From Robinsoniella peoriensis (GTDB lineage Bacteria > Bacillota > Clostridia > Lachnospirales > Lachnospiraceae): DNA of 64,000 nucleotides. This document shows, piece after piece, positions 1 to 7,538 of the stretch; positions within the stretch are counted from its first letter, which is position 1; every line of letters starts with the position of its first letter. Location of the stretch: assembly GCF_000797495.1 (NCBI RefSeq), contig NZ_JTGN01000006.1, positions 28,285 through 92,284 of the forward strand, written 5' to 3'. The notes below the pieces were generated by a model. The model was not told the origin of the DNA. It did not search any database and worked only from the letters and a program-made list of their open reading frames with translations. The position numbers and the translations under genes are program-made.

Positions 1-12
1 GTTTAGATGATT

Positions 13-73
13 AAGGACGCTTTGTATAGGAGGGTAGTAGTCGTACTCCCCCGTCTACAAAGTGTCCTTTTTT
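13..73 (+). terminator. Rho-independent terminator of an upstream gene
   Basis: A 14-bp near-perfect inverted repeat (AAGGACGCTTTGTA / TACAAAGTGTCCTT) flanks a G/C-rich loop and is followed by a T run. It ends a plus-strand transcript entering from the left edge and separates it from the LacI gene. Confidence 0.85.
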
Positions 74-101
74 CAAAAAAACCATTTTTTTGCTTTGTGT
101 G

Positions 102-130
102 TTGACAAAACTGATGTGCAAAGGTACAAT
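102..130 (+). promoter_or_regulatory. Sigma-A-type promoter of the LacI-family gene
   Basis: TTGACA (102-107), a 17-bp spacer and TACAAT (125-130). The transcript would begin about 100 bases ahead of the LacI start. The A/T-only stretch in between (about 130-175) could hold an operator, but no clear palindrome is visible. Confidence 0.75.
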
Positions 131-237
131 AAATTTAAAAGAATTTAAATTTATTTAAAAAATTAAAGGACAATTGTGAAATAATGTATGTTATTTCTTT
201 TTATTAAAATCGCATTAGTGCGTCATAGGAGGTTTTT

Positions 238-1254
238 ATGAGGGTGAAGGCTAAGGATATTGCAAAGGAGCTTGGGCTTTCTACAGCTACGGTTTCCCTG
301 GCAATTAATAACCGTCCGGGTGTAAATGAAGATACCAGGAGAAGGGTATTGGATTATCTGGAAAGTAAGACAGCGGAGGATGAGTCCGCAGGTGGAAATG
401 AAAAAATTATCCGCATGCTTGCTTTTTTGGAAGACCGGCCATATTGGGACAGTTCTGAGAATACCAGGACGTACATAACGTTCGAACAGGCATCCAGGCG
501 GGCGAGGGAATACGGATATAAGATGGATCTGGTAAATGTAATCCGGGGAAAAGATGATATTGGAGCGTTTCTGGATGAATGTATCCGGGATAATGTGGCA
601 GGTGTCTATGTGAATGCAGCCTATATGGAAGAGGATGATTATGCCAGCTTCCTGAATTTTAAAATACCTTTTGTGGTCTGCGATCAGGATTTTAATGATC
701 TGCATACAGACAATATTATGCTGAATAACCATCAGGGAGTCATAATGGGATTGGATTATCTCTATAAAAACGGGCATCGTGATATCCTCTATTTCCGCAA
801 TACAAATAATTTTTATAATATGTACGAACGCCGGGAAGCTTTTAACCGGTTTATGGAGAAAAAGGGACTTCAGAGCCGGAGAAATGAAAGAATTGTGGAT
901 ATCGGAGGGGGAACCCAGGAAGCTTTTGAAGGCATGCAGCGTTACATAGAAGATAAAAAACATATCCCAACGGCTATCTTTTCGGAAAATTATGAGGTTA
1001 CGATCGGGATCAGTAAAGCTTTGGAAAATAACGGTTATAAAATACCCGATGATATTTCAATTGTGGGTTTTGATACGATTCCGGACACTGCCCTCATGGA
1101 TTATCAGCCTACCTGCATTTGTGCCTTGCATGACAGAAAGGCTTATGTGTCCATCGACAGGCTGGTGGAGCGAATCCAGGGGGATGTGGAAGAATCCGTT
1201 AAGATCTATGTGAATACAGAGCTGATTATTGGGGACAGTGTCCGCTGTTTATAG
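238..1254 (+). CDS. LacI-family transcriptional regulator
   Basis: This 338-aa protein has an N-terminal LacI helix-turn-helix (residues 3-45, with the STATVSLAINNRPGV recognition pattern) followed by a periplasmic-binding-protein-like effector domain to the C-terminus. The length is normal for the family. ATG 238 is preceded by AGGAGG at a good distance. LacI proteins are cytoplasmic DNA-binding repressors or activators that respond to a sugar or nucleoside. No sugar gene is adjacent: the next genes are a PadR regulator and a small Cys-rich protein. The target and effector therefore cannot be named, and its regulon is probably elsewhere. It has its own promoter. Confidence 0.9.
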   Translation: MRVKAKDIAKELGLSTATVSLAINNRPGVNEDTRRRVLDYLESKTAEDESAGGNEKIIRMLAFLEDRPYWDSSENTRTYITFEQASRRAREYGYKMDLVNVIRGKDDIGAFLDECIRDNVAGVYVNAAYMEEDDYASFLNFKIPFVVCDQDFNDLHTDNIMLNNHQGVIMGLDYLYKNGHRDILYFRNTNNFYNMYERREAFNRFMEKKGLQSRRNERIVDIGGGTQEAFEGMQRYIEDKKHIPTAIFSENYEVTIGISKALENNGYKIPDDISIVGFDTIPDTALMDYQPTCICALHDRKAYVSIDRLVERIQGDVEESVKIYVNTELIIGDSVRCL

Positions 1255-1280
1255 AACATAAGCAAAGTAATATGTTTTTA

Positions 1281-1309
1281 TTGACATGTGATATAAAGTA
1301 TAGTAGTAT
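1281..1309 (+). promoter_or_regulatory. Promoter of the padR gene
   Basis: TTGACA (1281-1286), 17-bp spacer, TAGTAT (1304-1309), in the short gap after the LacI stop. PadR proteins often repress their own promoter, so an operator may overlap it. Confidence 0.65.
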
Positions 1310-1341
1310 AAAATATAGCAGAGAGGTAGAGGAAAGGAAAA

Positions 1342-1899
1342 ATGGCAGCAATAGATCTAATTGTGTTAGGAATGATTAAGCAGAGACCACAAAGTGCATA
1401 TGATCTGCAGAAAAGTGTGGAGTACCGCAATATTTCCAGATGGGTAAAAATCAGTACGCCATCGATATACAAGAAAGTGGTCCAGATGGAGGACAAGGGG
1501 TATATTAAAGGAAATGTAATGAAGGATGGAAAAATGCCGGAAAAATCTGTTTATATGATTACGCCGGAAGGCGATGCATATTTCGAGAAACTTATGGAGA
1601 AGACGGCAATGCAGTCGGTAAGTATTTTCCTGGATTTTAATGCTGTTATTATGAACCTGGATTTCGCAGCGCCTGCAAAAAGAGAAGAATTGCTGGAACA
1701 TATCCGGGAAGGAATCTCAGACCTGAAAGAGGTGATTGGGGAAAATTCGCAGAAGCGTACCCATATCCCAATGACAGGACAAACAATATTGGAACAACAG
1801 TATCTGATGGCATCTTCCATGGAAGCGTGGATTTTGAAATTTATGAGAGAATACCTGGACAAAGATGCAGATGGAGAAAAAAATTTGGAAAATGAATGA
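1342..1899 (+). CDS. PadR-family transcriptional regulator
   Basis: This 185-aa protein has the PadR winged helix at residues 1-80: an LG(M)I..RP.SAYDL helix followed by STPSIYKKV..ME..GYI. The C-terminal half, about 90-180, is helical and matches the family's dimerisation region. ATG 1342 follows GAAAGGA. PadR proteins repress detoxification, transporter or stress genes and respond to small aromatic ligands. The only neighbour in the same direction is the DUF3795-like gene, 21 bases downstream, so the two probably form an operon. The ligand is unknown. Confidence 0.85.
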   Translation: MAAIDLIVLGMIKQRPQSAYDLQKSVEYRNISRWVKISTPSIYKKVVQMEDKGYIKGNVMKDGKMPEKSVYMITPEGDAYFEKLMEKTAMQSVSIFLDFNAVIMNLDFAAPAKREELLEHIREGISDLKEVIGENSQKRTHIPMTGQTILEQQYLMASSMEAWILKFMREYLDKDADGEKNLENE

Positions 1900-1920
1900 A
1901 AATTTTAAGGAGGTATTTTT

Positions 1921-2178
1921 ATGCATGAATCAAGATGCGGCGTTTGCTGCAATTCCTGTGAAAGAAAGGACAAAGTGGCATGCAAAGGATGTTTGAATAT
2001 GGAAGGACCTTTCTGGGGCGGAACCTGTGAGGTGAAAAGCTGCTGTGAGAAAAATAAATATGATCATTGCGGTGTCTGTCCGGAATTCCCATGTGAGGTA
2101 TTATCTAATATGGGAAAAGAACAGGGATTCGATCCTACTATTAAGATAGAAAAATGCAGGGAGTGGAGCACTTTTTGA
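1921..2178 (+). CDS. Small Cys-rich DUF3795-type protein
   Basis: This 85-aa protein contains eleven cysteines in repeated C-x2-C spacings (CGVCCNSC, CKGC, CEVKSCC, CGVCPEFPC). The pattern is typical of DUF3795 proteins, which are probably zinc-binding or Fe-S-binding and have no established function. The AAGGAGG ribosome site sits 9 bases ahead of ATG 1921. The gene follows the PadR gene closely and is probably co-transcribed with it, so the PadR regulator may control it. It is cytoplasmic, with no signal or membrane segment. After its stop, 2179-2392 shows no supportable gene. Confidence 0.75.
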   Translation: MHESRCGVCCNSCERKDKVACKGCLNMEGPFWGGTCEVKSCCEKNKYDHCGVCPEFPCEVLSNMGKEQGFDPTIKIEKCREWSTF

Positions 2179-2392
2179 CGGCCCGCGGACATTCGCTGTG
2201 AAATCCAGATGGTTTTCGCAGCTCAGCCGCCTGGTATGGAACATGTAATTATCTCACACTCCATCTTTCAGAGATGCGGCTGCTTGAAACAGAGCCGGAT
2301 TGATATGGCAGTAATGATAGGATATCCCAATGGAGCAGCTTTACGAAGATCTGGAATACCTGGATAATATTATACAAAGGCACCAAAGCCTA

Positions 2393-2421
2393 TTGATTTT
2401 TTTATTGGCATAGCATATAAT
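2393..2421 (+). promoter_or_regulatory. Promoter of the mini-ORF/CorC leader
   Basis: TTGATT (2393-2398), 17-bp spacer, TATAAT (2416-2421). The transcript would start near 2428 and carry a 33-codon ORF and a terminator before the CorC-type gene at 2697. No other promoter of similar quality is visible between the terminator and 2697. Confidence 0.7.
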
Positions 2422-2471
2422 ATAACATAATTACAAAATAATAACAGCAGTATTAAGAGAGGGAAGAACAA

Positions 2472-2573
2472 ATGGACGACGCCGATAGCGACGCTGACCG
2501 ACCTTTATTTTATTATTTTAATCGGTTTATAAGTAAATATGAAAATAAAAATGGACATAACCTGTATTTGTGA
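2472..2573 (+). CDS. Putative 33-aa Asp-rich leader peptide
   Basis: ATG 2472 follows a GAGAGGGA ribosome site. The peptide begins MDDADSDADRP, with Asp at codons 2, 3, 5, 7 and 9 and Pro at 11, and then turns aromatic and basic. Its last six codons lie in the 5' arm of the terminator at 2554-2593, and its stop codon lies in the loop. It sits between a strong promoter and the CorC-type Mg2+ transporter gene. This placement suggests a regulatory leader peptide rather than a functional protein. In E. coli, acidic/proline-rich nascent N-termini destabilise ribosomes at low Mg2+, and the mgtL leader uses this. Applying that to this gene is inference. Confidence 0.6.
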   Translation: MDDADSDADRPLFYYFNRFISKYENKNGHNLYL

Positions 2574-2593
2574 AGTACAGGCTATGTCTTTTT
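2554..2593 (+). terminator. Terminator overlapping the leader ORF (candidate attenuator)
   Basis: The stem GACATA-A-CCTGTA pairs with TACAGG-C-TATGTC and is followed by TTTTT. The 5' arm is coding sequence of the mini-ORF, so a ribosome finishing that ORF would occupy the arm and block hairpin formation. Confidence 0.8.
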
Positions 2594-2696
2594 GTGTATT
2601 TTTATATGATTATGACAGAAAGAATGGGGCGGAAGCTGTATGATGGAAGTGAAGCTAATGAAAACAGGGAACATATCTGAAGGAGGATTTTATTAG

Positions 2697-3929
2697 ATGG
2701 ATAGTAACAGTGTGTCACTTATAATTATTGTAATTTGTATTATAATGTCTGCGTATTTTTCGGCTACAGAAACAGCTTTTTCTTCTCTGAACCGTATTCG
2801 AATCAAAAATATGGCGGAAAAAGGGAATAAAAAGGCGGCTCTGGTGTTAAAGCTGTCCCAGGATTATGACCGTTTGTTATCTACCATTTTAATTGGCAAT
2901 AATATAGTAAATATAGCGTCGGCATCGCTTGCTACCGTACTTTTTGTAAAACTATTGGGAGAGGACCTGGGTGCCAGCATATCTACAATTGTTACGACTA
3001 TAGTAGTTTTGATTTTTGGTGAAGTTTCCCCAAAGAGTATAGCAAAAGAGTCACCGGAAAAATTCGCTATGTTTTCAGCCACCATATTGAATTGTTTTGT
3101 CTGGATTTTAACGCCTTTTAACTTTCTTTTCCGCCAGTGGAAGAAACTGTTGTCGAAGATGTTTAAAAATTCAGAGGACAGAACAATTACAGAAGAAGAA
3201 CTGCTGACAATTGTAGACGAAGCAGAGCAGGAAGGCGGAATCGATGAGCAGGAAAGTACGCTCATACGAAGTGCCATTGAATTTACGGAAATAGAGGCTA
3301 TTGATATTTTTACACCCAGAGTGGATGTGGTTGGCATACCTCTGGATGCGGCGAAAGAAGAAATCGCAGGTGTTTTTGCAAGGACAGGATATTCAAGGCT
3401 TCCGGTTTATAAAGAAGACATTGACCACATTGAAGGAATTGTGTATCAGAAGGATTTCCACAATCATATTTATCACACGGAGCAGGAATTGGCTGCCATT
3501 ATCCGACCGGCTTTGTATACCACTAAAAATAAGAAAATAGGTATTCTGCTTAAGGAGCTGCAGGCGGCGAAATCCCATATTGCAGTTGTGATTGATGAGT
3601 TTGGAGGAACGGTTGGTATTGTAACACTGGAAGATATATTGGAAGAACTGGTTGGTGAAATATGGGATGAACACGACAAGGTTGTTCATGAAATGGAGCA
3701 GACCGGACAGGACGAATACGTTGTGATTGGCTGTATGAATGTTGAAAAGCTGTTTGAAGAACTGGATATGGAACAGGAATTTGAAGTGGTATCCGTCAGT
3801 GGCTGGGTAATGGAGGAACTTGACCGAATTCCAAAAGAAGGGGACTGTTTTTCTTATAAGAATCTGGAAATTACAGTGCTGCAGATGAAGGAAAGGCGGG
3901 TTGAAAAAGTCCGGGTTAAGAAAATATAG
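2697..3929 (+). CDS. CNNM/CorC-family (HlyC/CorC) transporter
   Basis: This 410-aa protein has three parts. A DUF21/CNNM membrane domain covers about 1-175, with hydrophobic segments near 5-25, 60-85, 88-110 and 125-145. A CBS-domain pair (about 200-325) contains IDIFTPRVDVVGI and IDEFGGTVGIVTLEDILEELVGEI. A CorC/HlyC transporter-associated domain follows at about 330-408. Length and order are normal for the family. CNNM/CorC proteins act in Mg2+ (or Co2+) transport; B. subtilis MpfA is a Mg2+ exporter. AAGGAGG precedes ATG 2697. The upstream leader ORF and terminator suggest attenuation control. The SRAP gene starts 18 bases after the stop. Confidence 0.9.
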   Translation: MDSNSVSLIIIVICIIMSAYFSATETAFSSLNRIRIKNMAEKGNKKAALVLKLSQDYDRLLSTILIGNNIVNIASASLATVLFVKLLGEDLGASISTIVTTIVVLIFGEVSPKSIAKESPEKFAMFSATILNCFVWILTPFNFLFRQWKKLLSKMFKNSEDRTITEEELLTIVDEAEQEGGIDEQESTLIRSAIEFTEIEAIDIFTPRVDVVGIPLDAAKEEIAGVFARTGYSRLPVYKEDIDHIEGIVYQKDFHNHIYHTEQELAAIIRPALYTTKNKKIGILLKELQAAKSHIAVVIDEFGGTVGIVTLEDILEELVGEIWDEHDKVVHEMEQTGQDEYVVIGCMNVEKLFEELDMEQEFEVVSVSGWVMEELDRIPKEGDCFSYKNLEITVLQMKERRVEKVRVKKI

Positions 3930-3946
3930 AAAAAGGAGGCTTCCCT

Positions 3947-4537
3947 ATGTGTGGAAGATATTATATAGATGATGATACGGCAAGAGAAATGGAAAAAATA
4001 GTCCGTCAGGTAGATGCAAAGCTGTGGAAAGAATATAGTTCCAGAGATATTTGTCCCACAGCTGCTGCACCTGTTATCCTTGGGAGAGAGGAAGAATTTG
4101 CTGAAGAAATATTCACCTGGGGATTTTTGGGATTCGATAAAAAAGGTGTAATTTTTAATGCCAGATCCGAGACGGCTTTGGAAAAGAGAATGTTCCGGGA
4201 AAGCATATTGGTCAGAAGATGTGTGATTCCTGCGAAACGTTTTTATGAATGGGATGCTCATAAGAATAAGTTTACGTTTCAGAGAGAGGACGGAAAAATA
4301 TTGTTACTTGCAGGATTTTATAATCTGTATGAAGGACAGGAACGTTTTGTAATTTTAACCACGGATGCGAATGAAACAATGAAACCCGTACACAGCCGGA
4401 TGCCCCTGATACTGGAAAGCGAGGAGCTCAGGGACTGGATCTTTGATGAATACAGGGCAAAGGAGCTTCTGCATCAGATTCCCGCACGTTTGAAAGGCAG
4501 TTCGGAATATGTTCAGCAGACCTTGGATTTCTTATAG
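3947..4537 (+). CDS. yedK: SOS response-associated peptidase (SRAP/YedK/HMCES family)
   Basis: This 196-aa protein begins MCGRY, so Cys2 becomes N-terminal after Met removal. In SRAP proteins that Cys forms the covalent crosslink to abasic sites in single-stranded DNA. Other conserved family pieces are NARSET, the RRCVIPAKRFYEW segment with the catalytic Glu, and the HSRMPLIL segment with the active His. Length is normal. AAGGAGG precedes the ATG. The gene lies 17 bases after the CorC-type gene and directly ahead of dinB, a DNA-damage context that agrees with the family role. No LexA box is seen in front of this gene itself. Confidence 0.88.
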   Translation: MCGRYYIDDDTAREMEKIVRQVDAKLWKEYSSRDICPTAAAPVILGREEEFAEEIFTWGFLGFDKKGVIFNARSETALEKRMFRESILVRRCVIPAKRFYEWDAHKNKFTFQREDGKILLLAGFYNLYEGQERFVILTTDANETMKPVHSRMPLILESEELRDWIFDEYRAKELLHQIPARLKGSSEYVQQTLDFL

Positions 4538-4597
4538 ATAATCCAGTATTTACCTGTTTACATCCTATATATGTTCTTATAAGATGAAAACAGGAGG

Positions 4598-4611
4598 CGA
4601 ACATATGTTTG
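4598..4611 (+). promoter_or_regulatory. LexA (DinR) box over the dinB start codon
   Basis: CGAACATATGTTTG matches the Gram-positive LexA/DinR consensus CGAAC-N4-GTTYG at every fixed position. It overlaps the ATG at 4605. A bound repressor would sit just downstream of the promoter and over the ribosome-binding region. Confidence 0.8.
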
Positions 4612-5843
4612 AAAAACTAATCTTTCACGTAGATGTAAACTGCGCATATTTGAGTTGGGAAGCCGTATACCGTTTAGAGCATTTGGGAGCTGTACAGGAT
4701 CTGCGTACAATTCCATCTGCTGTGGGCGGGGACAGTAGCAAGCGCAGGGGAATTATATTGGCGAAATCCATTCCTGCAAAGAAATACCGGATACAAACAG
4801 GAGAAACTATTGCAGAGGCCCGGGTGAAATGCCCGGAACTGGTGTTGGTTCCTCCTGATTTTGAATTGTATGAAAAAGCATCTGCAGCGTTAATGAATAT
4901 TTTAAGGGATTTCACTCCGGTTGTGGAACAATACAGTATCGATGAAGCTTTTTTAGATATGACAGGTACTCAGGGATTTTGGAAAGATCCCATAGAAGCA
5001 GCCTGTTCCTTAAAAGACCGGGTATTCCGGGAATTAGGGTTTACCGTAAATGTTGGTATTTCTAAAAATAAAGTTTTGGCGAAGATGGCATCCGATTTTA
5101 AAAAGCCGGATATGGTACATACTCTTTTTCCCGAAGAGATATCTGTGAAAATGTGGCCGCTGCCGGTGTCAGATTTATTTTTTGTGGGCAGGGCAACCAC
5201 GAGAAAATTAGTACAGTTAGGCATACGGACAATTGGAGAACTGGCGCATACAGATTTGCAGATTTTAAGAGACCATCTGAAAAAGCATGGGGAGGTTATC
5301 TGGGGATTTGCAAATGGAATAGATGTATCGGTAGTAGAACCGGTGCCGCCCCCGAATAAGGGTTACGGAAATTCTACAACGATACCCTTTGATGTAGTGG
5401 ATGGAAAAACGGCAAAGATGGTTTTGCTGGCACTTGCGGAAACTGTGGCGGCAAGGCTTCGCCATGACGGTGTAAAAGCAGAAATAGTGGCAGTGGGTAT
5501 TAAAAATTATGAACTCCACTACGAATCCCATCAGTGTATTTTGCCGGAGGCCACAGATATCACGCTGGAAATTTACCATGCGGTAGCGAGGCTGTTTGAT
5601 GAATTGTGGGATGGTGTGCCGATACGGCATCTGGGTATTCATACAGGAAGGATACATGAACAGGATTACATCCGTCAAATGCAGTTGTTTGATCCAATCG
5701 ATTTTGAAAAGTTGGAAAAGCTTGACGCAGCTGTAGATCATATCAGAAAAAGATACGGATTAGATGCTTTGAAACGCGCTGTATTTGTACAGACCCCCAT
5801 AGACCACATGGAGGGTGGAATTGGGAGAAAGTACAAAAAATAG
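4605..5843 (+). CDS. dinB: DNA polymerase IV (Y-family)
   Basis: This 412-aa translesion polymerase shows the palm motif with the first catalytic Asp (FHVDVNCAYLSWEA), then SIDEAFLDMT with the D113/E114 pair. The conserved NVGISKNKVLAKMASDFKKPD block, helix-hairpin-helix and little-finger regions follow. Length is full for the family. I chose ATG 4605 because AGGAGG (4592-4597) fits it; an in-frame ATG at 4584 lacks a site. Y-family polymerases copy damaged DNA at the cost of accuracy. The LexA box over the start and the yedK-like neighbour indicate SOS control. Confidence 0.93.
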   Translation: MFEKLIFHVDVNCAYLSWEAVYRLEHLGAVQDLRTIPSAVGGDSSKRRGIILAKSIPAKKYRIQTGETIAEARVKCPELVLVPPDFELYEKASAALMNILRDFTPVVEQYSIDEAFLDMTGTQGFWKDPIEAACSLKDRVFRELGFTVNVGISKNKVLAKMASDFKKPDMVHTLFPEEISVKMWPLPVSDLFFVGRATTRKLVQLGIRTIGELAHTDLQILRDHLKKHGEVIWGFANGIDVSVVEPVPPPNKGYGNSTTIPFDVVDGKTAKMVLLALAETVAARLRHDGVKAEIVAVGIKNYELHYESHQCILPEATDITLEIYHAVARLFDELWDGVPIRHLGIHTGRIHEQDYIRQMQLFDPIDFEKLEKLDAAVDHIRKRYGLDALKRAVFVQTPIDHMEGGIGRKYKK

Positions 5844-5862
5844 AAATTAATTACGGATGCTG

Positions 5863-7146
5863 TCAGGAAGTGGTAGTCATGGTATCCGGTTCTGACTGGG
5901 ATGACTGCAGTTCTTTCGTAAGTCGTACTGCCCGTCTGAAAAAAACGAACCCAAGGATAAACATAATTGCAAGGGCACCCACACCCAGATTTACCTTACC
6001 GGTAATCTGGCTGATGATACTTACCAGAGTGGTTCCAAGAAAAGAGGCTCCTTTTCCGCAGATATCCAGAATACCAAAGTATTCGCCGGATTTATCGGGA
6101 GGGATAATCTTGGCAAAGAAGGAGCGGGACAGTGCCTGTACCGTTCCCTGAAACATGCCGACGCATATAGCTAATATCCAGAACTCTAACTGGGAATCCA
6201 GCTGCATTGCAAACAGGGTGATGCCCAGATATGCTGCTATACAGATGGATATGAGCCGGGTAGTATCCTGCTTTTGTGCAATCCGTGCAAAGATAAGAAC
6301 ACAGGGAAAAGCAACGATCTGTGTCAGTAAAAGAGCCAGTAAGAGACCGGTGGTATCAAGACCCAGTGAGGTACCATACGCTGTTGCCATATCGATGATG
6401 GTGTACACACCATCGATATAAAAGAAAAAAGCCAGCAGGAACATAAAAATATGCTTTTGGCGTTTCATATCTTTCAGGGTTCTAAAAAGCCTTCCAAAAC
6501 TTTCTTTTGCAGCATTGCCTGATTTTTCTACATAATGTATCTGTCTGTAATTTTTAATCAGAGGCAGGGAAGAAACCAGCCACCAGACTGCCACAATGCA
6601 AAAAGCCATAGCCATTGCCTGTGTCATGGTGAGTCCCAGCTTACCTGCACCCAGTACCAGACCGAGACTTGCAATAAAAGGGATGCAGCTTCCGATATAG
6701 CCCCAGGCATAGCCATGGGAAGATACTCTGTCCATACGTTCAGATACCGTAATATCGGTGAGCATAGAGTCATAAAAAATATTTGCTGAAGAATAACCAA
6801 CTTTAGTGATAATAAAAATTCCCAGAAACCAGATCCAGGAGTGAAGGAAACCAAGAATAATACAGCCTGCAATTCCGACGCCAATGGAAAGGATAAAGAA
6901 TTTTTTCTTATAGCTCCTGGTGTCTGATATCGTTCCTGCAATTGGACCGATCAGGGCAACTAAAATGGTAGAAATGGATGCAGCATAACCCCAGTAAGCA
7001 AGATAATTGACAGACGAAATATTGGCGTTGTCAGCGAGATAGTTAAAATATATAGGGATGATGGTAGAGACGAGCAGAATAAATGCAGAGTTTCCCACAT
7101 CATATAAGATCCATTGCTTTTCTAAGGCAGTCAATTTAAATTTCAT
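5863..7146 (-). CDS. MFS transporter, UMF1/Atg22-like family
   Basis: This 428-aa integral membrane protein has about twelve hydrophobic segments and the family's N-terminal signature (QWILYDVGNSAF). The region near residues 60-90 contains GPIAGTISD, the A-motif-like loop. The UMF1 family is named after vacuolar Atg22, and the bacterial substrates are unknown. I start at 7146 (MKFKLTALEKQ) because GAGAGGT lies at normal distance. The longer frame to 7272 adds 42 residues without membrane or family character. It converges on dinB with only 19 bases between stops. Efflux or uptake cannot be decided from sequence. Confidence 0.85.
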   Translation of the reverse strand: MKFKLTALEKQWILYDVGNSAFILLVSTIIPIYFNYLADNANISSVNYLAYWGYAASISTILVALIGPIAGTISDTRSYKKKFFILSIGVGIAGCIILGFLHSWIWFLGIFIITKVGYSSANIFYDSMLTDITVSERMDRVSSHGYAWGYIGSCIPFIASLGLVLGAGKLGLTMTQAMAMAFCIVAVWWLVSSLPLIKNYRQIHYVEKSGNAAKESFGRLFRTLKDMKRQKHIFMFLLAFFFYIDGVYTIIDMATAYGTSLGLDTTGLLLALLLTQIVAFPCVLIFARIAQKQDTTRLISICIAAYLGITLFAMQLDSQLEFWILAICVGMFQGTVQALSRSFFAKIIPPDKSGEYFGILDICGKGASFLGTTLVSIISQITGKVNLGVGALAIMFILGFVFFRRAVRLTKELQSSQSEPDTMTTTS

Positions 7147-7310
7147 AGAAAGATACCTCTCTGTTATGGTTTGTAAGGGCGGATAGCCCTGGAAGTTCAC
7201 TTGAAAGTTTCTGGAATAAGATAATTCTTGTGCCGCCATAAAAATTATAGGAAATGGATGTAAAGTTTTCAAAAGTCAAGGGTAAATTTCTTGTAAAAAA
7301 TCCGGTTAAA

Positions 7311-7357
7311 TAAAAATCTCTTTCCGTTGGGGCTAACCTTTTGGAAAAGAGATTTTT
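7311..7357. terminator. Hairpin with A/T tracts on both sides
   Basis: AAAATCTCTTTCC pairs with GGAAAAGAGATTTT around a G/C-rich loop, with A and T runs flanking. It lies downstream of the minus-strand uracil permease and upstream of the MFS gene, so it probably terminates the permease transcript. Confidence 0.7.
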
Positions 7358-7376
7358 ATATTCTTAAACACGTTCC

Positions 7377-7538
7377 AGAGCGTGTTTGAAAATTCATTCC
7401 TGCCATCTGTACGCCCCACTTTGCGGCATATTTGCCCCGAATTCAGGTTACGTAGCCCGCTACGCGCCCTTCATCCGGGACAAATCTCCCACAAACTGTG
7501 ACGCACAGCTGCCAGAAAGCAATTTTAAAACACGCTCT
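7377..7538. repeat. 162-bp MITE-like element with 18-bp inverted ends
   Basis: The left end AGAGCGTGTTTGAAAATT and the right end AATTTTAAAACACGCTCT are inverted copies with one mismatch. The element has no coding capacity. Related sequences occur at 57991-58220 (both ends and an internal GGCATATTTGC..AATTCAGGT block) and at 28074-28112 (right end only). Its right end runs into the stop codon (7537-7539) of the uracil permease gene. No target-site duplication is obvious. Confidence 0.75.

Noticed and set aside
223..963. 246-codon minus-strand frame opposite the LacI gene
   Set aside because: It is fully antisense to a clear LacI-family gene with intact motifs and normal codon use; it is a shadow frame.
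2179..2392. Possible gene remnant after the DUF3795 gene
   Set aside because: A short frame starting MEQLYEDLEYL near 2330 lacks a ribosome site and runs over the promoter at 2393; nothing can be supported.
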